A stretch of DNA of 64,000 nucleotides from IMG/VR virus record IMGVR_UViG_3300036761_001387, positions 1-64,000 of that record. One strand, 5' to 3'. The notes under the pieces are model-generated. The model made no database searches. It was not told the origin of the DNA and saw only the letters and a program-made list of their open reading frames with translations. This DNA comes from a virus. Position numbers and translations under genes: made by a program. Below are positions 25,209-33,100 of this stretch, piece after piece; positions within the stretch are counted from its first letter, which is position 1; the number at the start of each line of letters is the position of its first letter.

Positions 25209-25805
25209 TTATGTTTGATCGATTCCACGCATCCAGTTCTGGAGGCGTTCCAACTCGCCGGGGTCCACTTCCTCGCCGGCGTGAACGACTTCACCAAGTT
25301 CCTTCACCCAGTCCGGAGCGCTGGGCTCACTCCACGAGCGGACGTAGACGCGCTCGGGCGTGGGTGCCCGCATCCGGTAGAGCGCGGGATCCTCCTGCGG
25401 CTCGTCCGCCGGCAGATCGACGCCCTCCATCCACGCCCGGAGGTTCCGCGCCAGTTCGGGCCGCACCCGCTCGCCGCTCTCCGCCATGTCTGCCGCTGCC
25501 TGCACCCAGCCCGGGGCTCCGGGGTCGAAGGGGTCGCGGAGCACCAGCGGTTCCTCTCGGATGCCCAGCCTCCCCGCCTCGATCGCCGGCACCTCATCGA
25601 GAGGCAGCTCGATCTGCCTCGGGTTCTTCGCCCTGCGCTTGACCGCCTCCCAGTTCGTGGGCACCGCCCCGTTGATCTCGACGAACCAGCGCCCGCCCAT
25701 CTTCACGCCCGGGAAGATGCCCAGCGCCACCCAGCGCCGGAGCGTGGACATCGGCACGTCGTAGCCGATCTGGTCTTTCGTCACCTTGGAAAGCGGAATC
25801 ATCAT
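25209..25805 (-). CDS. HTH (excisionase/MerR-like) DNA-binding protein
   Basis: 198 residues. The N-terminus, [16 protein letters not shown] then GGRWFVEI, matches the winged-helix HTH of excisionase and MerR-like proteins (helix, turn, recognition helix with RRW, wing). The C-terminal 120 residues are acidic with no motif; a repeated pattern ([17 protein letters not shown] and [17 protein letters not shown]) looks like a tandem internal duplication. ATG overlaps the upstream stop. No integrase is present, so it is more likely a regulator than an excisionase. Confidence 0.6.
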   Translation of the reverse strand: MMIPLSKVTKDQIGYDVPMSTLRRWVALGIFPGVKMGGRWFVEINGAVPTNWEAVKRRAKNPRQIELPLDEVPAIEAGRLGIREEPLVLRDPFDPGAPGWVQAAADMAESGERVRPELARNLRAWMEGVDLPADEPQEDPALYRMRAPTPERVYVRSWSEPSAPDWVKELGEVVHAGEEVDPGELERLQNWMRGIDQT

Positions 25806-26215
25806 CAGGCACCCGGCACTCTCTGGCGAAGGTAGGCCTCGACCCACTCGACGGCCTTCTGACTCTTCACCTGTTTCGAAGTGAACCTCATCACGGCCCA
25901 CCCTCTGATCACTGCGTTCGCGTCCTTCTCTCGATCGTTCTCGATGCCACCGCCCCGGGCGTGCGCGCCTCGGGAGTACGTCCCGCCGTCGATGTCCACG
26001 AGGAGCCCGTAGTCCGGCCAGCCGTAGTCATAACGCCACTTCCGGCTCGGCATGAACGGGTACTGCGGGATCGGCTTGGCCTGTTCCTGCATCGCCCGCC
26101 ACGGGTAAAGTCGGGCGAGTAGCCGCTGCGCGATCTGGCCTGCGAACTCGTTCTCGAGCGCGGCGTTCCGGGCGGCGAGCAGGGCGAGGGCGGCGGGAGA
26201 GCGCTTCGGCTTCAC
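25805..26215 (-). CDS. Vsr/DUF559-type PD-(D/E)XK endonuclease
   Basis: 136 residues from GTG (overlap GTGA). The core WRYDYGWPDYGLLVDIDGG, with G-T-Y-S-R-G-A-H and later D-x-E-K and WAVMRFT, is the typical layout of small phage Vsr-like nucleases: Asp in the first strand, Asp/Asp in the second, and conserved H and K in the following helix. These act as phage DNA endonucleases or resolvase-like enzymes. Here it lies in the early recombination operon. Confidence 0.7.
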   Translation of the reverse strand: MKPKRSPAALALLAARNAALENEFAGQIAQRLLARLYPWRAMQEQAKPIPQYPFMPSRKWRYDYGWPDYGLLVDIDGGTYSRGAHARGGGIENDREKDANAVIRGWAVMRFTSKQVKSQKAVEWVEAYLRQRVPGA

Positions 26216-26391
26216 GGCAGATACCACCGCAGCTTGAAATCCGGGTCGAGCCACGGCCCGTCTGGCACGCGGGACGTCGGCTGCTTCACGGCGACGCGGG
26301 CGCAGAGCGTGCAGAGCCAGCGCAGGCAGCAGTCCTTCGCCGGGCACTTGTCGCAGCGGCAGCGCCACTGGTGACGACGACCGTGCTTCAT
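26212..26391 (-). CDS. Small Cys-rich protein
   Basis: 59 residues from ATG at 26391 (ATGA overlap). Eight Cys (CRCDKC, CCLRWLCTLC) and basic residues, probably binding one or two zinc ions. Upstream in-frame extension lies inside the neighbour. Similar in type to the Cys-rich genes in 1-3000. Confidence 0.55.
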   Translation of the reverse strand: MKHGRRHQWRCRCDKCPAKDCCLRWLCTLCARVAVKQPTSRVPDGPWLDPDFKLRWYLP

Positions 26392-26612
26392 GCGGGATCC
26401 CTCTTCCCGCACGTCGGGCAGGCCGGCAGTTCTACCGTCGTCCACTCATGGTCGTTCGAGCAGCGGAAGAACCGCGTTTCCCTGTTTGGATTGTGGTCGT
26501 GGTACTTGCCGTCCTCGTCGTAATAGGGCATCCAGCTCAGGAGCGTCCGGGTCAGCCCATTGACGAAGACCTTGCTGACCCTCCCTTCCTTGACGCACCC
26601 GGGGCACTTCAT
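26388..26612 (-). CDS. Two-knuckle zinc-ribbon protein
   Basis: 74 residues. MKCPGC at the start and FFRCSNDHEW then CPTC near the end give a four-Cys zinc-ribbon pattern. ATG overlaps the next upstream gene's stop. Function unknown; nucleic-acid or protein binding is possible. Confidence 0.6.
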   Translation of the reverse strand: MKCPGCVKEGRVSKVFVNGLTRTLLSWMPYYDEDGKYHDHNPNRETRFFRCSNDHEWTTVELPACPTCGKRDPA

Positions 26613-27454
26613 GGCTTCTCCGTCTTGAGGGCTCTCTGCGGCGCTTCATTCTTCAGCGCTCGGATGCGGGCGGCGATGTCTTCTCGAATCTCTTGAAACG
26701 CGCCGAAGATCCGGAATGCTCCGGCGGCCACCGCGGCTCTCGCCGCCTCCTCCAGAGCGGCGTTGCGGATGCGCTCTGTACAGGTACGGCAGACAATACA
26801 GCGGTGGGCCTCGCTTAAATCCGGCATCAGATCAGATATGCGTTTGTAAGCCTCCGCCAGCTTCGCCGCAAGATCCTTGATCTTGCACCACGGGCACGGG
26901 GTCTCTGTCCAGTTCGTTGCCGTCAGCCTCCCGTGGCCCACGGAGCATTCGACAAAGCGGATCTTGCAGTGCTCCATGCCATCGGGAAGCTGCTTCTCCA
27001 GCTCCGCGATTCGGGCCTGTGCTTCCCGCATCTGCCCGTCGTGCTGATCCCGTTCTTGAAGCCAACCCGAGGCCGTGGCCGGGGGCGTGGCCTTCTCAAG
27101 CTTCGCCTCCAGCTCCCGCATCATGTCCCTCTGGAGCCGGATCACGTTCTTGTGGTCGGCACAGACTCCGGCGTTGAACTGAGCCTCACGTTCGAGATCC
27201 GCTATGCGGGCGTCCTTGGCGGCGAGTCGATGTCGTAGGTTGTCATTGCACGCCTCACAGCCAAATCCGGGGCATGGCCCAAGGTGCCAGTCCTTCGGCG
27301 AGCCATCAAATAGTGGGCTGTGACGCTCCTCCTCCACCACCGGCTTGCCGGCATCCTGCCACGCGACCAGCGTCTTGAAGCGCGGCTCATGCGCGTCCCG
27401 ATCCAGAAACGAGCAGATGAAGTCGTTGAAAAGGGGGTGTACCGTATTGCTCAT
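26609..27454 (-). CDS. Cys-rich coiled-coil early protein
   Basis: 281 residues starting MSNTVHPLFNDF (ATG at 27454 with ATGA overlap; the 26-residue extension is rejected). Domains: an N-terminal Cys site (CPGFGCEAC), coiled coil 90-165 (RLAAKDARIADLEREAQFN and RELEAKLEKA), and a second Cys-rich part (CKIRFVEC, CPWC, CIVCRTC). LAAKDARIADLE closely resembles LAAKDEEIAALK in the left operon, so this belongs to the same dispersed family of zinc-plus-coiled-coil genes. Function unknown. Confidence 0.6.
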   Translation of the reverse strand: MSNTVHPLFNDFICSFLDRDAHEPRFKTLVAWQDAGKPVVEEERHSPLFDGSPKDWHLGPCPGFGCEACNDNLRHRLAAKDARIADLEREAQFNAGVCADHKNVIRLQRDMMRELEAKLEKATPPATASGWLQERDQHDGQMREAQARIAELEKQLPDGMEHCKIRFVECSVGHGRLTATNWTETPCPWCKIKDLAAKLAEAYKRISDLMPDLSEAHRCIVCRTCTERIRNAALEEAARAAVAAGAFRIFGAFQEIREDIAARIRALKNEAPQRALKTEKP

Positions 27455-27606
27455 GCCTCCTCCGCGTGCTTGGCGCAGTAGAACGGGCCGACGAGCCCCG
27501 GCCACGCCGGGCCGTACATCGGGCGCTTGCACTTCCGGCAGCGGTACTTCTTCGTGGCGCCCTTCGTGGCGTCGCGAACCTTCCGCTTGTAGTCGGCCTT
27601 CTTCAC
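27451..27606 (-). CDS. Small zinc-binding protein
   Basis: 51 residues from GTG (overlap GTGA): CRKC near residue 24 and a lone CAKH near the end form a four-ligand C2CH site; basic throughout. Fits between coupled neighbours. No family. Confidence 0.5.
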   Translation of the reverse strand: MKKADYKRKVRDATKGATKKYRCRKCKRPMYGPAWPGLVGPFYCAKHAEEA

Positions 27607-28322
27607 GCCCGCCCCCTGACCCCGGTCTCCGCGAAGATACGGACGCCCGGCAGGTTCACGTTGCCCTTCGTCGACCGGGCGAAGGAGTTCAGCGTCGAGT
27701 CGTTCGCGATCAGGAGGTGACCGTACGCATCGTAGTTGGCGGCGACAGCGAGCACGAGCGCCCGGAGGTCGGTGACCTCGGCCTTCCACGTCGTCGAGAA
27801 CGAAACGCCCTCGACCACGGGCGCCGCGGCAACCGGAGCGGGCATCGGCACGATCGTCGGCGCAGCCAGCACGGCTTCCGCCGCCTTCTTCTGGCCGGCG
27901 GCCTCAAGCCGGGCGGCCTCCTCGAGCTGCCGATCCTCGGCCTGCTTCCGAAGCACCGCCTCGGCCTCGGCGCGTGCCTTCGCCGCAGCCGCGTCGGCCT
28001 CCGCCTTGTAGAGGCCCATCGCGCGCTTCAGGTAGATCTCGTCCATATTGATCGGGCCGAGCTTCTCTTTCTCGGCCAACGTCAGCCGCTTGTGCGCCTC
28101 GTGCGCGGCAGCTTTCAGGGGCGCGAAGAAGTCCACGATCAGCTTCTTCATGCGGAGCCGGTTCTTCAGCGCTTCCCCGGCCGACGCGTAGTCGGTGTCG
28201 TTGTAGACCCGGAAGGTCTGCGGGAGCGGCGAGTAAAGCTCGAGCGCTTCCTGCAGTTCCTCGGGCGGGCTCGGGTAAGAGAGGGGCGGTTCGTCGGGGA
28301 GGACGATGTCGAGTTCGCTCAT
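27603..28322 (-). CDS. Coiled-coil protein of the recombination operon
   Basis: 239 residues from ATG two bases after the exonuclease stop (a TTG six bases upstream would overlap that stop). Residues 40-160 are a long helix (KAEADAAAAKARAEAEAVLR). The C-terminus, SFSTTWKAEVTDLRALVLA followed by a short GVRIFAE end, recalls a conserved C-terminal domain found in phage proteins beside RecT or Erf genes. Probably an accessory of the RecT/exonuclease pair; the exact role is not known. Confidence 0.6.
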   Translation of the reverse strand: MSELDIVLPDEPPLSYPSPPEELQEALELYSPLPQTFRVYNDTDYASAGEALKNRLRMKKLIVDFFAPLKAAAHEAHKRLTLAEKEKLGPINMDEIYLKRAMGLYKAEADAAAAKARAEAEAVLRKQAEDRQLEEAARLEAAGQKKAAEAVLAAPTIVPMPAPVAAAPVVEGVSFSTTWKAEVTDLRALVLAVAANYDAYGHLLIANDSTLNSFARSTKGNVNLPGVRIFAETGVRGRA

Positions 28323-28324
28323 GA

Positions 28325-28909
28325 TCAATCTCCGTAGGCAATGCGGGCCTGCTGGATGGCGCAGCCTGCGATGAAGAGGGAGAGCGCGGAGCTTCGCATC
28401 TGGCAGATGTCGTAGACGTAGCCGCCGTTCTCGTTGAGATAGACCGTGGCAACTTGCTCCGCTTCGTTCTCGGTGAGCCAGTGCTGCCGGAGGTAGTCGT
28501 AGGCCGCGACCTGAACGTCGTACCGCCAGTGCCGGGCCCCGGTCTTGATGTCGAGCAGGATGCTCTTCCCGCCAACGTGGCCGAAGCGATCGTAGGTCCC
28601 GGCCACGCCAAGGACCGGGTCGCAGACCTTCACCTCGATCTCCCCGAGCTTGGGGCTGAATCCCGTCTCCTGCCGGAAGCGTTCCCAGCCGACGAGGTAG
28701 CCCATGATGGCGGGGTCCACCGTCTCGCGATCGAGGGTGCGCTTGTCGAAGAACTCGGTCGCCATGTGGACTGCCGTGCCCCTGAGCATGGCGATCGGAT
28801 CGGAGAAGTTGAAGGGAGAGATCACGTTCAGCACGGACGACACGCCCATCAGCTCGCGCCCGTCGAGCCAGTACCGGTGATCCGGATCGCGGATCAGGTT
28901 CCTGTTCAC
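28325..28909 (-). CDS. RecB/Cas4-like PD-(D/E)XK exonuclease
   Basis: 194 residues from GTG (GTGA overlap with the RecT gene). RecB-family motifs in order: GTAVHMA with His48, GTYDRFG with Asp107, LLDIKTG with Asp120 and Lys122, and DVQVAAYDYL with Gln133 and Tyr137. Such exonucleases resect DNA ends and hand single strands to an annealing protein. Coupling to RecT supports this two-component recombination role. Confidence 0.8.
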   Translation of the reverse strand: MNRNLIRDPDHRYWLDGRELMGVSSVLNVISPFNFSDPIAMLRGTAVHMATEFFDKRTLDRETVDPAIMGYLVGWERFRQETGFSPKLGEIEVKVCDPVLGVAGTYDRFGHVGGKSILLDIKTGARHWRYDVQVAAYDYLRQHWLTENEAEQVATVYLNENGGYVYDICQMRSSALSLFIAGCAIQQARIAYGD

Positions 28910-29808
28910 GGGGCCTCGATGCTCGTGATGTGGCGCTGACCCGTCGACCGCGTCTCGATCGTCAGCTTGACCAGCTTCTTCTCGGCGATGGCTTCCTGTG
29001 CCTTGGCGAAGACGGTCTTGGAGAACGTCTCTTCCTTGCAGGGCTTCCCGTCCTTGTCGGCCCATTCGAGGTCGTAGGCCTGATACTTCGAGCCGTCCTT
29101 CCGTTCGCCGTTCCGGCCGGGCTTCGCCGCCACGAGGTGGACGATATCCGGCGGGAGCTGGGGCCCCTGCGTCTCGGGCTCGGCCGGGGGCACCGTGGGC
29201 TCGGGCGCAGCGGACAGCTCACGAGGCATGGCCGGCGCCACGCGCTCGGCCGTCGCGTTGAACTCTGCGTAGTCGGCGACCTCCTCGGCCATCGCGATCC
29301 CGCGAAGCGCATCCGCGAAGGTGTCGCGGGCGCAGAAGCTGCGGGCCCGGAGCTGGAGCATCCGCTTCGGGTAGTTCGTCCACGGGCCTTCCTTGCCCCA
29401 GAGCTTCGCCTTCTCGGCGTCGGCCTTCGAGAACGAGGAGAGGTGGGGCTCGGGGTCGCCCTTCCGCTTCATCACGCACGTTGCGGTCATCGTCTTCTCG
29501 TCGAAGAGTTCCTGATGGGACTCGTAGCTCGGCGAGCGCTGGACAAGGGCGAGGAGGAGATCGCCGTAGACGGCGGGCCTGCCGTTCACGACGGCGATGT
29601 TCTGGATCGCCTGCATCGGGGCGACGCCCAGCTCGGCTCCCATCTGCATCGCGACGAGGCAGTTGCCGGGCTTCCCCTTGTAGTCCTTGGGGACGAGGTC
29701 GGATTCGGCCAGCAGCTTCGCGAAGGTCATCGCCTCCGAGAGGTTCTGCGGCGTGAAGGTCTGGATCGCGGCAACATCGCCACGCTTGGCGAGAGTCTTG
29801 TCGTTCAT
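28906..29808 (-). CDS. recT: RecT-family single-strand annealing protein
   Basis: 300 residues. Conserved RecT segments: MGAELGVAPMQAIQNIAVVN, GRPAVYGD, WTNYPKRMLQLRARSF and DTFADALRGIAMAEEVADY. The C-terminal third is variable and ends with an extra DNA- or partner-binding domain (GKPCKEETFSKTVF). RecT binds single-stranded DNA and promotes annealing and strand invasion during phage recombination. The next gene supplies the nuclease. Confidence 0.85.
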   Translation of the reverse strand: MNDKTLAKRGDVAAIQTFTPQNLSEAMTFAKLLAESDLVPKDYKGKPGNCLVAMQMGAELGVAPMQAIQNIAVVNGRPAVYGDLLLALVQRSPSYESHQELFDEKTMTATCVMKRKGDPEPHLSSFSKADAEKAKLWGKEGPWTNYPKRMLQLRARSFCARDTFADALRGIAMAEEVADYAEFNATAERVAPAMPRELSAAPEPTVPPAEPETQGPQLPPDIVHLVAAKPGRNGERKDGSKYQAYDLEWADKDGKPCKEETFSKTVFAKAQEAIAEKKLVKLTIETRSTGQRHITSIEAP

Positions 29809-30032
29809 GGGACATCCTTTCTCAGGCAGTTGATGGTGTGAGTGGTGATGACGGCCCAGCCGTCGGCTGGATCCTGCCGACGCACGATCTTCCGTGGGCA
29901 GTCGCAGGCTTCCTCTCCCTCCGCGCCGCGCAGCAGGAACCAGACGAAGACGGAGGCCGCCGCAGCAAGCATGAGGACGACGATGATCGCGCCCGGCAAC
30001 GTGCTTACGATTTCCCGGAGCGACGGCGGCAT
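29805..30032 (-). CDS. Small membrane-anchored protein
   Basis: 75 residues from ATG at 30032: MPPSLREIVS then a hydrophobic helix (GAIIVVLMLAAAASVFVWFL), then a short CDC cytoplasmic or periplasmic tail. It overlaps the upstream gene by 28 bases and ends in the ATGA of RecT. Function unknown. Confidence 0.5.
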   Translation of the reverse strand: MPPSLREIVSTLPGAIIVVLMLAAAASVFVWFLLRGAEGEEACDCPRKIVRRQDPADGWAVITTHTINCLRKDVP

Positions 30033-30364
30033 GGCTGCGCCTCCTTCGGAAGCTTCAGGCGGGGCAAGACTTCCCAGTCGGGCTCCATCCTGACGACGCG
30101 CATTTCGCCGGTCACGCGGTTGCGAATGACGGCCATCATCGCGTCGAGTTGCGGGGGCTTGGCGAAGGCCGCTGCCGCCCGCTCTTCCGGGATCGCATTC
30201 TTTTCGGGCAGGGAAGCGGGGCTCCCGGCCGCCCCGCCCGTGTCCGATTCGCACGAAGTGTGTTCCGCTGCCGGGCGCGGGCAGGTCCGCTCTTTCTCTA
30301 CTTCTTCATCATCACCTCCATAGAAACCGGCGCTGCCCAGCAGCGAGTCCCAGATGTCCGACAT
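30005..30364 (-). CDS. Hypothetical protein
   Basis: 119 residues from ATG at 30364 (TGATG overlap). The start, MSDIWDSLLGSAGFYGGDD, is acidic, the middle Ala/Pro-rich, and the C-terminus (VIRNRVTGEMRVVRMEPDWE) may be a small beta domain. No family recognised. Confidence 0.45.
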   Translation of the reverse strand: MSDIWDSLLGSAGFYGGDDEEVEKERTCPRPAAEHTSCESDTGGAAGSPASLPEKNAIPEERAAAAFAKPPQLDAMMAVIRNRVTGEMRVVRMEPDWEVLPRLKLPKEAQPCRRRSGKS

Positions 30365-30552
30365 CAGAAAGCCTTCGCGCGGACCTTCTTGAGTTTCTCG
30401 ACGATCGCGCCCCGGACCCATGCCGAGGCGCTGGTCGAATTCTTCTTCGCTTCGGTCTTGATAGTCGTCCAAAGCTCGCCGGGGATCCTGATCGGACGGA
30501 CCGGGGTTCTGTTCGAGGAATCCCGTGGGCCTTTTCCCAGTAGGTTCTGCAT
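30364..30552 (-). CDS. Ribbon-helix-helix DNA-binding regulator
   Basis: 62 residues. PVRPIRIPGELWTTIKTEAK gives the antiparallel strand and first helix, and SASAWVRGAIVEKLKK the second helix of the RHH (CopG/Arc) fold. The ATG at 30552 follows the proposed -10 by seven bases, so the mRNA may be leaderless; an ATG at 30588 would precede the -10. First gene of the - strand early operon and near the divergent + strand promoter, suiting an autoregulator. Confidence 0.7.
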   Translation of the reverse strand: MQNLLGKGPRDSSNRTPVRPIRIPGELWTTIKTEAKKNSTSASAWVRGAIVEKLKKVRAKAF

Positions 30553-30559
30553 GGGCGGA

Positions 30560-30588
30560 AAGGTACGCCTCCCGAAAGTCAAAGTCAA
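30560..30588 (-). promoter_or_regulatory. Promoter of the RHH/RecT operon
   Basis: On the - strand: TTGACT at 30588-30583, 17-bp spacer, TACCTT at 30565-30560. The TACCTT hexamer and 17-bp spacing recur at 36892 and 40327. TTGAC occurs twice (TTGACTTTGACT), so two -35 boxes overlap. Predicted transcription start is at or next to the ATG. Confidence 0.55.
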
Positions 30589-30618
30589 ATGGTATGCTGG
30601 GTCCCAAGGAGGCCGCCT

Positions 30619-30966
30619 ATGGTTCTACTCGTGAAGCTGCCCGGAGGGGTCGCGATCTGCTTCGCCGCGTGGAAGAAGGCAGAGCGCTACCTGCCCGAGA
30701 TCCTGAACAACGCGATCATGGTCAGGATCGAGGAAGACGGCTGCGTGATGCCGATCAACCCCGACCCGAACCAGAGCCGACTCACGGCCCTCGCGGACAT
30801 CCGGTTCATCGGCAACTACGCCCCCCAGATGCGCCGGATGGACGAGCTGGGCGACCGGCTGAACGCGCAGCGGCGGGAGCGGGAGGCGTCAGCCGCGGCC
30901 TCGGCGCTCCGACGGATGGGCGTCCCGATAGCGGCGCCGCCGGAGGACGAGGAGCCCAGCGCATGA
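30619..30966 (+). CDS. Hypothetical early protein
   Basis: 115 residues from ATG at 30619 with AAGGAGG eight bases upstream, the best Shine-Dalgarno in this cluster and a sign of a first gene. A compact beta-rich N-terminus (VLLVKLPGGVAICF) and a C-terminal coiled coil (RLNAQRREREASAAASALRR). First gene of the + strand six-gene operon, divergent from the RHH gene. Confidence 0.6.
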   Translation: MVLLVKLPGGVAICFAAWKKAERYLPEILNNAIMVRIEEDGCVMPINPDPNQSRLTALADIRFIGNYAPQMRRMDELGDRLNAQRREREASAAASALRRMGVPIAAPPEDEEPSA

Positions 30967-31169
30967 AGGCATTGAAGGGTCGCTGCCCGATCATCGAAGA
31001 CGGGAAGCCCTGCGGGAAAGAGGTCGTCGTCTTCATCATCAGTCACAAGCACCACCACGACCCGAAGAAGGAATCGTGCGCCTCGCACCGGCAGCTCCGG
31101 CGCACATCGGAGGAACGGAAGCGCGCCGCCGAAAAGGGGCAGGAAACACGGAGGTCGAAGAAGAGATGA
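30963..31169 (+). CDS. Small zinc-ribbon protein
   Basis: 68 residues, MKALKGRCPIIEDGKPCGKE, then HKHHHDPKK and a Cys; four or so Cys/His ligands make a plausible zinc site, and the tail is Arg/Lys-rich. ATG overlaps the previous TGA. Confidence 0.5.
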   Translation: MKALKGRCPIIEDGKPCGKEVVVFIISHKHHHDPKKESCASHRQLRRTSEERKRAAEKGQETRRSKKR

Positions 31170-31654
31170 GCGCAGAACCAGAACGCCACTACCACGTCGC
31201 GACCAAGCCGCCCGACTGCCCGCACCATTCGTACGCGGCCAGAGAGTTCTGTGACGGCACAAGTCTCGGACGTGGCGTCGGTGCGACGTACACCACCGTT
31301 TGGCACACGGGCCCGCGCGAGGCCTGTACGATGCCGGATGCGCTGGACGAAGCGCCCGCTCGCCCGTGCTTCCGGCTCTGCTGCGAGAAGGTCGGGCACG
31401 ACTTCGTCCGGGGCCGCTGCACGGTCTGTCTGATGACGCCCGAAGGGCTCGAGGAAGAGCGGCTGGAGCGCGAGAGGGAGCAACACGAGGAGGATAGGCG
31501 CCACTCGGTGTGGGAACAGTATGGCCGGGCTGACCTGCTCGAAGAGGTCGCCAACCTCTTCGACGCCCACCTCGTCGCGCGCCCGCCGAAAGCCCTTCTC
31601 GAAGCGCTACGCGACATGGTCTGGGACGCGGGCGATGAGTGGGGAGAACGCTGA
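31166..31654 (+). CDS. Hypothetical Cys-rich protein
   Basis: 162 residues from ATG at 31166 (ATGA overlap). A Cys/His-rich first half (CPHH, CFRLCCEKVGHDF, CTVCL) and a helical, acidic second half (LEEERLEREREQHEEDRR, ALLEALRDMVWDA). Same zinc-plus-helix layout as other early genes. Function unknown. Confidence 0.55.
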   Translation: MSAEPERHYHVATKPPDCPHHSYAAREFCDGTSLGRGVGATYTTVWHTGPREACTMPDALDEAPARPCFRLCCEKVGHDFVRGRCTVCLMTPEGLEEERLEREREQHEEDRRHSVWEQYGRADLLEEVANLFDAHLVARPPKALLEALRDMVWDAGDEWGER

Positions 31655-31899
31655 TGGCACCACTTCGCGAGGATCTGAATCCGAAGTACGGCGACACGGA
31701 GAATTTCAGGCAGTTCTGCGAACGCACGTTCGAGCTGACCTTCGCCCGATACAACGCCGACTGGGACGCGTTGCAAAAGCGCGTCGAGCAGGCCGAGAAG
31801 CGCGTCGAGGAAGCTGCGTTGAGGGCGGAGCTTGCGGCACGGACGGCTGACGCCGTGCTTGCCACGCTGCGAGCGCTCGGGGAACGGGGGCCGAAGTGA
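31654..31899 (+). CDS. Coiled-coil small protein
   Basis: 81 residues from ATG (TGATG overlap): short globular start then a long helix (QKRVEQAEKRVEEAALRAEL). Coupled to its neighbours. Probably oligomeric; function unknown. Confidence 0.5.
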   Translation: MAPLREDLNPKYGDTENFRQFCERTFELTFARYNADWDALQKRVEQAEKRVEEAALRAELAARTADAVLATLRALGERGPK

Positions 31900-32135
31900 A
31901 CGGTCCCCTCCAGTCACTGTCACACTCGGGGTACGCGATGCTCTCGTTCCGCGTGAATCCACCCGCTTCCGCCGAGTTCATCGCGCTCGTCCTCAACAGG
32001 GCTGGCTTCACGGCCGCGTTCCACGAGAGGCCCGACGCGAGCGAGACCGACCCGAATGTTGTGATGATCCTGCGGAAGGATCAGGTCGTCGGGGTCGAGC
32101 CCGATCTCTGGAAAAGGATGATGGGGGAAGCATGA
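31896..32135 (+). CDS. Hypothetical protein
   Basis: 79 residues from GTG (GTGA overlap). A mixed alpha/beta fold with a hydrophobic strand (AMLSFRVNPPASAEF) and a helix (IALVLNRAGF). No recognised family. Confidence 0.5.
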   Translation: MNGPLQSLSHSGYAMLSFRVNPPASAEFIALVLNRAGFTAAFHERPDASETDPNVVMILRKDQVVGVEPDLWKRMMGEA

Positions 32136-32482
32136 ACACGCCGATCAGGGACAAGCACGACGAGGTCGTCGGCCGCGAGAAGTACGCCCGGTGGAAGCAG
32201 GTCAGCGGAGCCAAGCCGCAGTGGCTCCAGAACGCGATCACGAACAACGGCGCGCGGCTCGAAGGCTGGGAGATCAGCTTCTTCGAGGCCTACCTGAAGG
32301 ACGCCGGGGACAGGCAGCCGGCGACGCCGCCGCTCCCCCTGCCGGTCGACGAGCCAGTGGACGGCGGCGAGGTGGGCGTGCCGGTTCAGGGCGAGCTGCC
32401 GGTCGCACCGACCGACGGCCAGCCTCCCATCCCGCCCCTGCCGGTGGTGGACGCCAGCGACTGCGTCCTGCCGGACGAGTAG
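32132..32482 (+). CDS. Hypothetical protein with Pro-rich tail
   Basis: 116 residues from ATG (ATGA overlap). The first 55 residues are a basic helical domain (YARWKQVSGAKPQWLQNAI); the rest is Pro/Val/Asp-rich and disordered. Last gene of the + operon, nine bases before the terminator hairpin. Confidence 0.5.
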   Translation: MNTPIRDKHDEVVGREKYARWKQVSGAKPQWLQNAITNNGARLEGWEISFFEAYLKDAGDRQPATPPLPLPVDEPVDGGEVGVPVQGELPVAPTDGQPPIPPLPVVDASDCVLPDE

Positions 32483-32491
32483 AAACAGAAA

Positions 32492-32521
32492 AGCCCCCGG
32501 AAGCGTGAGCCTCCGGGGGCT
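32492..32521. terminator. Bidirectional terminator between convergent operons
   Basis: Perfect 10-bp stem AGCCCCCGGA / TCCGGGGGCT with a 10-nt loop. On the - strand it is followed by TTTTCTGTTTC, a clear U-run, so it terminates the - operon strongly. On the + strand it lies ten bases after the last stop without a U-run, still a likely block to transcription. Confidence 0.75.
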
Positions 32522-32529
32522 GGGTGCGC

Positions 32530-32715
32530 TCAGATCTGCTCGAACGTGCGAGGGTCGCGTGTCACGAGGGCGTCGCGGACCTTGATCTCTGGGTGCCGTC
32601 GCCTGAGGGCCCGGGCGGCCTTTCCCGGTGTCGGACCCCACGCCCTGACTACCTCCCTGCCGATGTCACGGATCGCCCTGTAGAGCCTCCGGGGCTCTGG
32701 CTCATGGCTCTTCAT
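32530..32715 (-). CDS. Small basic protein
   Basis: 61 residues, Arg-rich (RRLYRAIRDIGREVVRAW), with GGGAGG before its ATG. Last gene of the - operon before the terminator. Possibly nucleic-acid binding by charge alone. Confidence 0.5.
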   Translation of the reverse strand: MKSHEPEPRRLYRAIRDIGREVVRAWGPTPGKAARALRRRHPEIKVRDALVTRDPRTFEQI

Positions 32716-32798
32716 GGGAGCCTCCCTTCATTCATGGCGTGATCGCAGCCGCTCGCGGCCGGATGGATGGCGTGGGCGAGCGTATGAGGTGTTCTCAT
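32712..32798 (-). CDS. Tiny coupled ORF, 28 residues
   Basis: MRTPHTLAHAIHPAASGCD then eight more residues; ATG overlaps the upstream stop and the stop overlaps the next ATG, both as ATGA. It exactly fills the gap between two genes. Weak GC-bias and no domain, but the double coupling supports translation. Confidence 0.4.
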   Translation of the reverse strand: MRTPHTLAHAIHPAASGCDHAMNEGRLP

Positions 32799-33100
32799 GG
32801 TGTACCTCTCTTTCTTGCTTCACGGTGAGCCCACGCAACCAGCTTGCGCGAGCACATCGTGCATTCGACATTGGCCTTGAACGTGAGAACGCGCGCCCAG
32901 CGTGACGGCTCACCCGGGCGTATCTCGATCTTCCGAAGGCAAAGCGTGCCGTCTCGGGCGTGCCCGGCGTAGAGGTGGCGCCGCTTCGTTCCCCGCGTGG
33001 ACGTGTACTCCGCGACGCCGACGTACGAATTCCCGACCGGCAGCCCGGCCTTTATCACGTTGATGTAGCCGCGTCCGACCTTGGCACGGTTCCACTTCAC
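32795..33100 (-). CDS. Hypothetical small protein
   Basis: 101 residues from GTG (GTGA overlap). Beta-rich first 60 residues (RGYINVIKAGLPVGNSYVGV) and a Cys pair (CTMCSRK) near residue 82. Basic. Function unknown. Confidence 0.5.
   Translation of the reverse strand: MKWNRAKVGRGYINVIKAGLPVGNSYVGVAEYTSTRGTKRRHLYAGHARDGTLCLRKIEIRPGEPSRWARVLTFKANVECTMCSRKLVAWAHREARKRGTP

Noticed and set aside
25209-25805. HTH protein as an excisionase of a temperate phage
   Set aside because: No integrase, attachment site or lysogeny repressor is visible in the window; a general regulator is the safer call.
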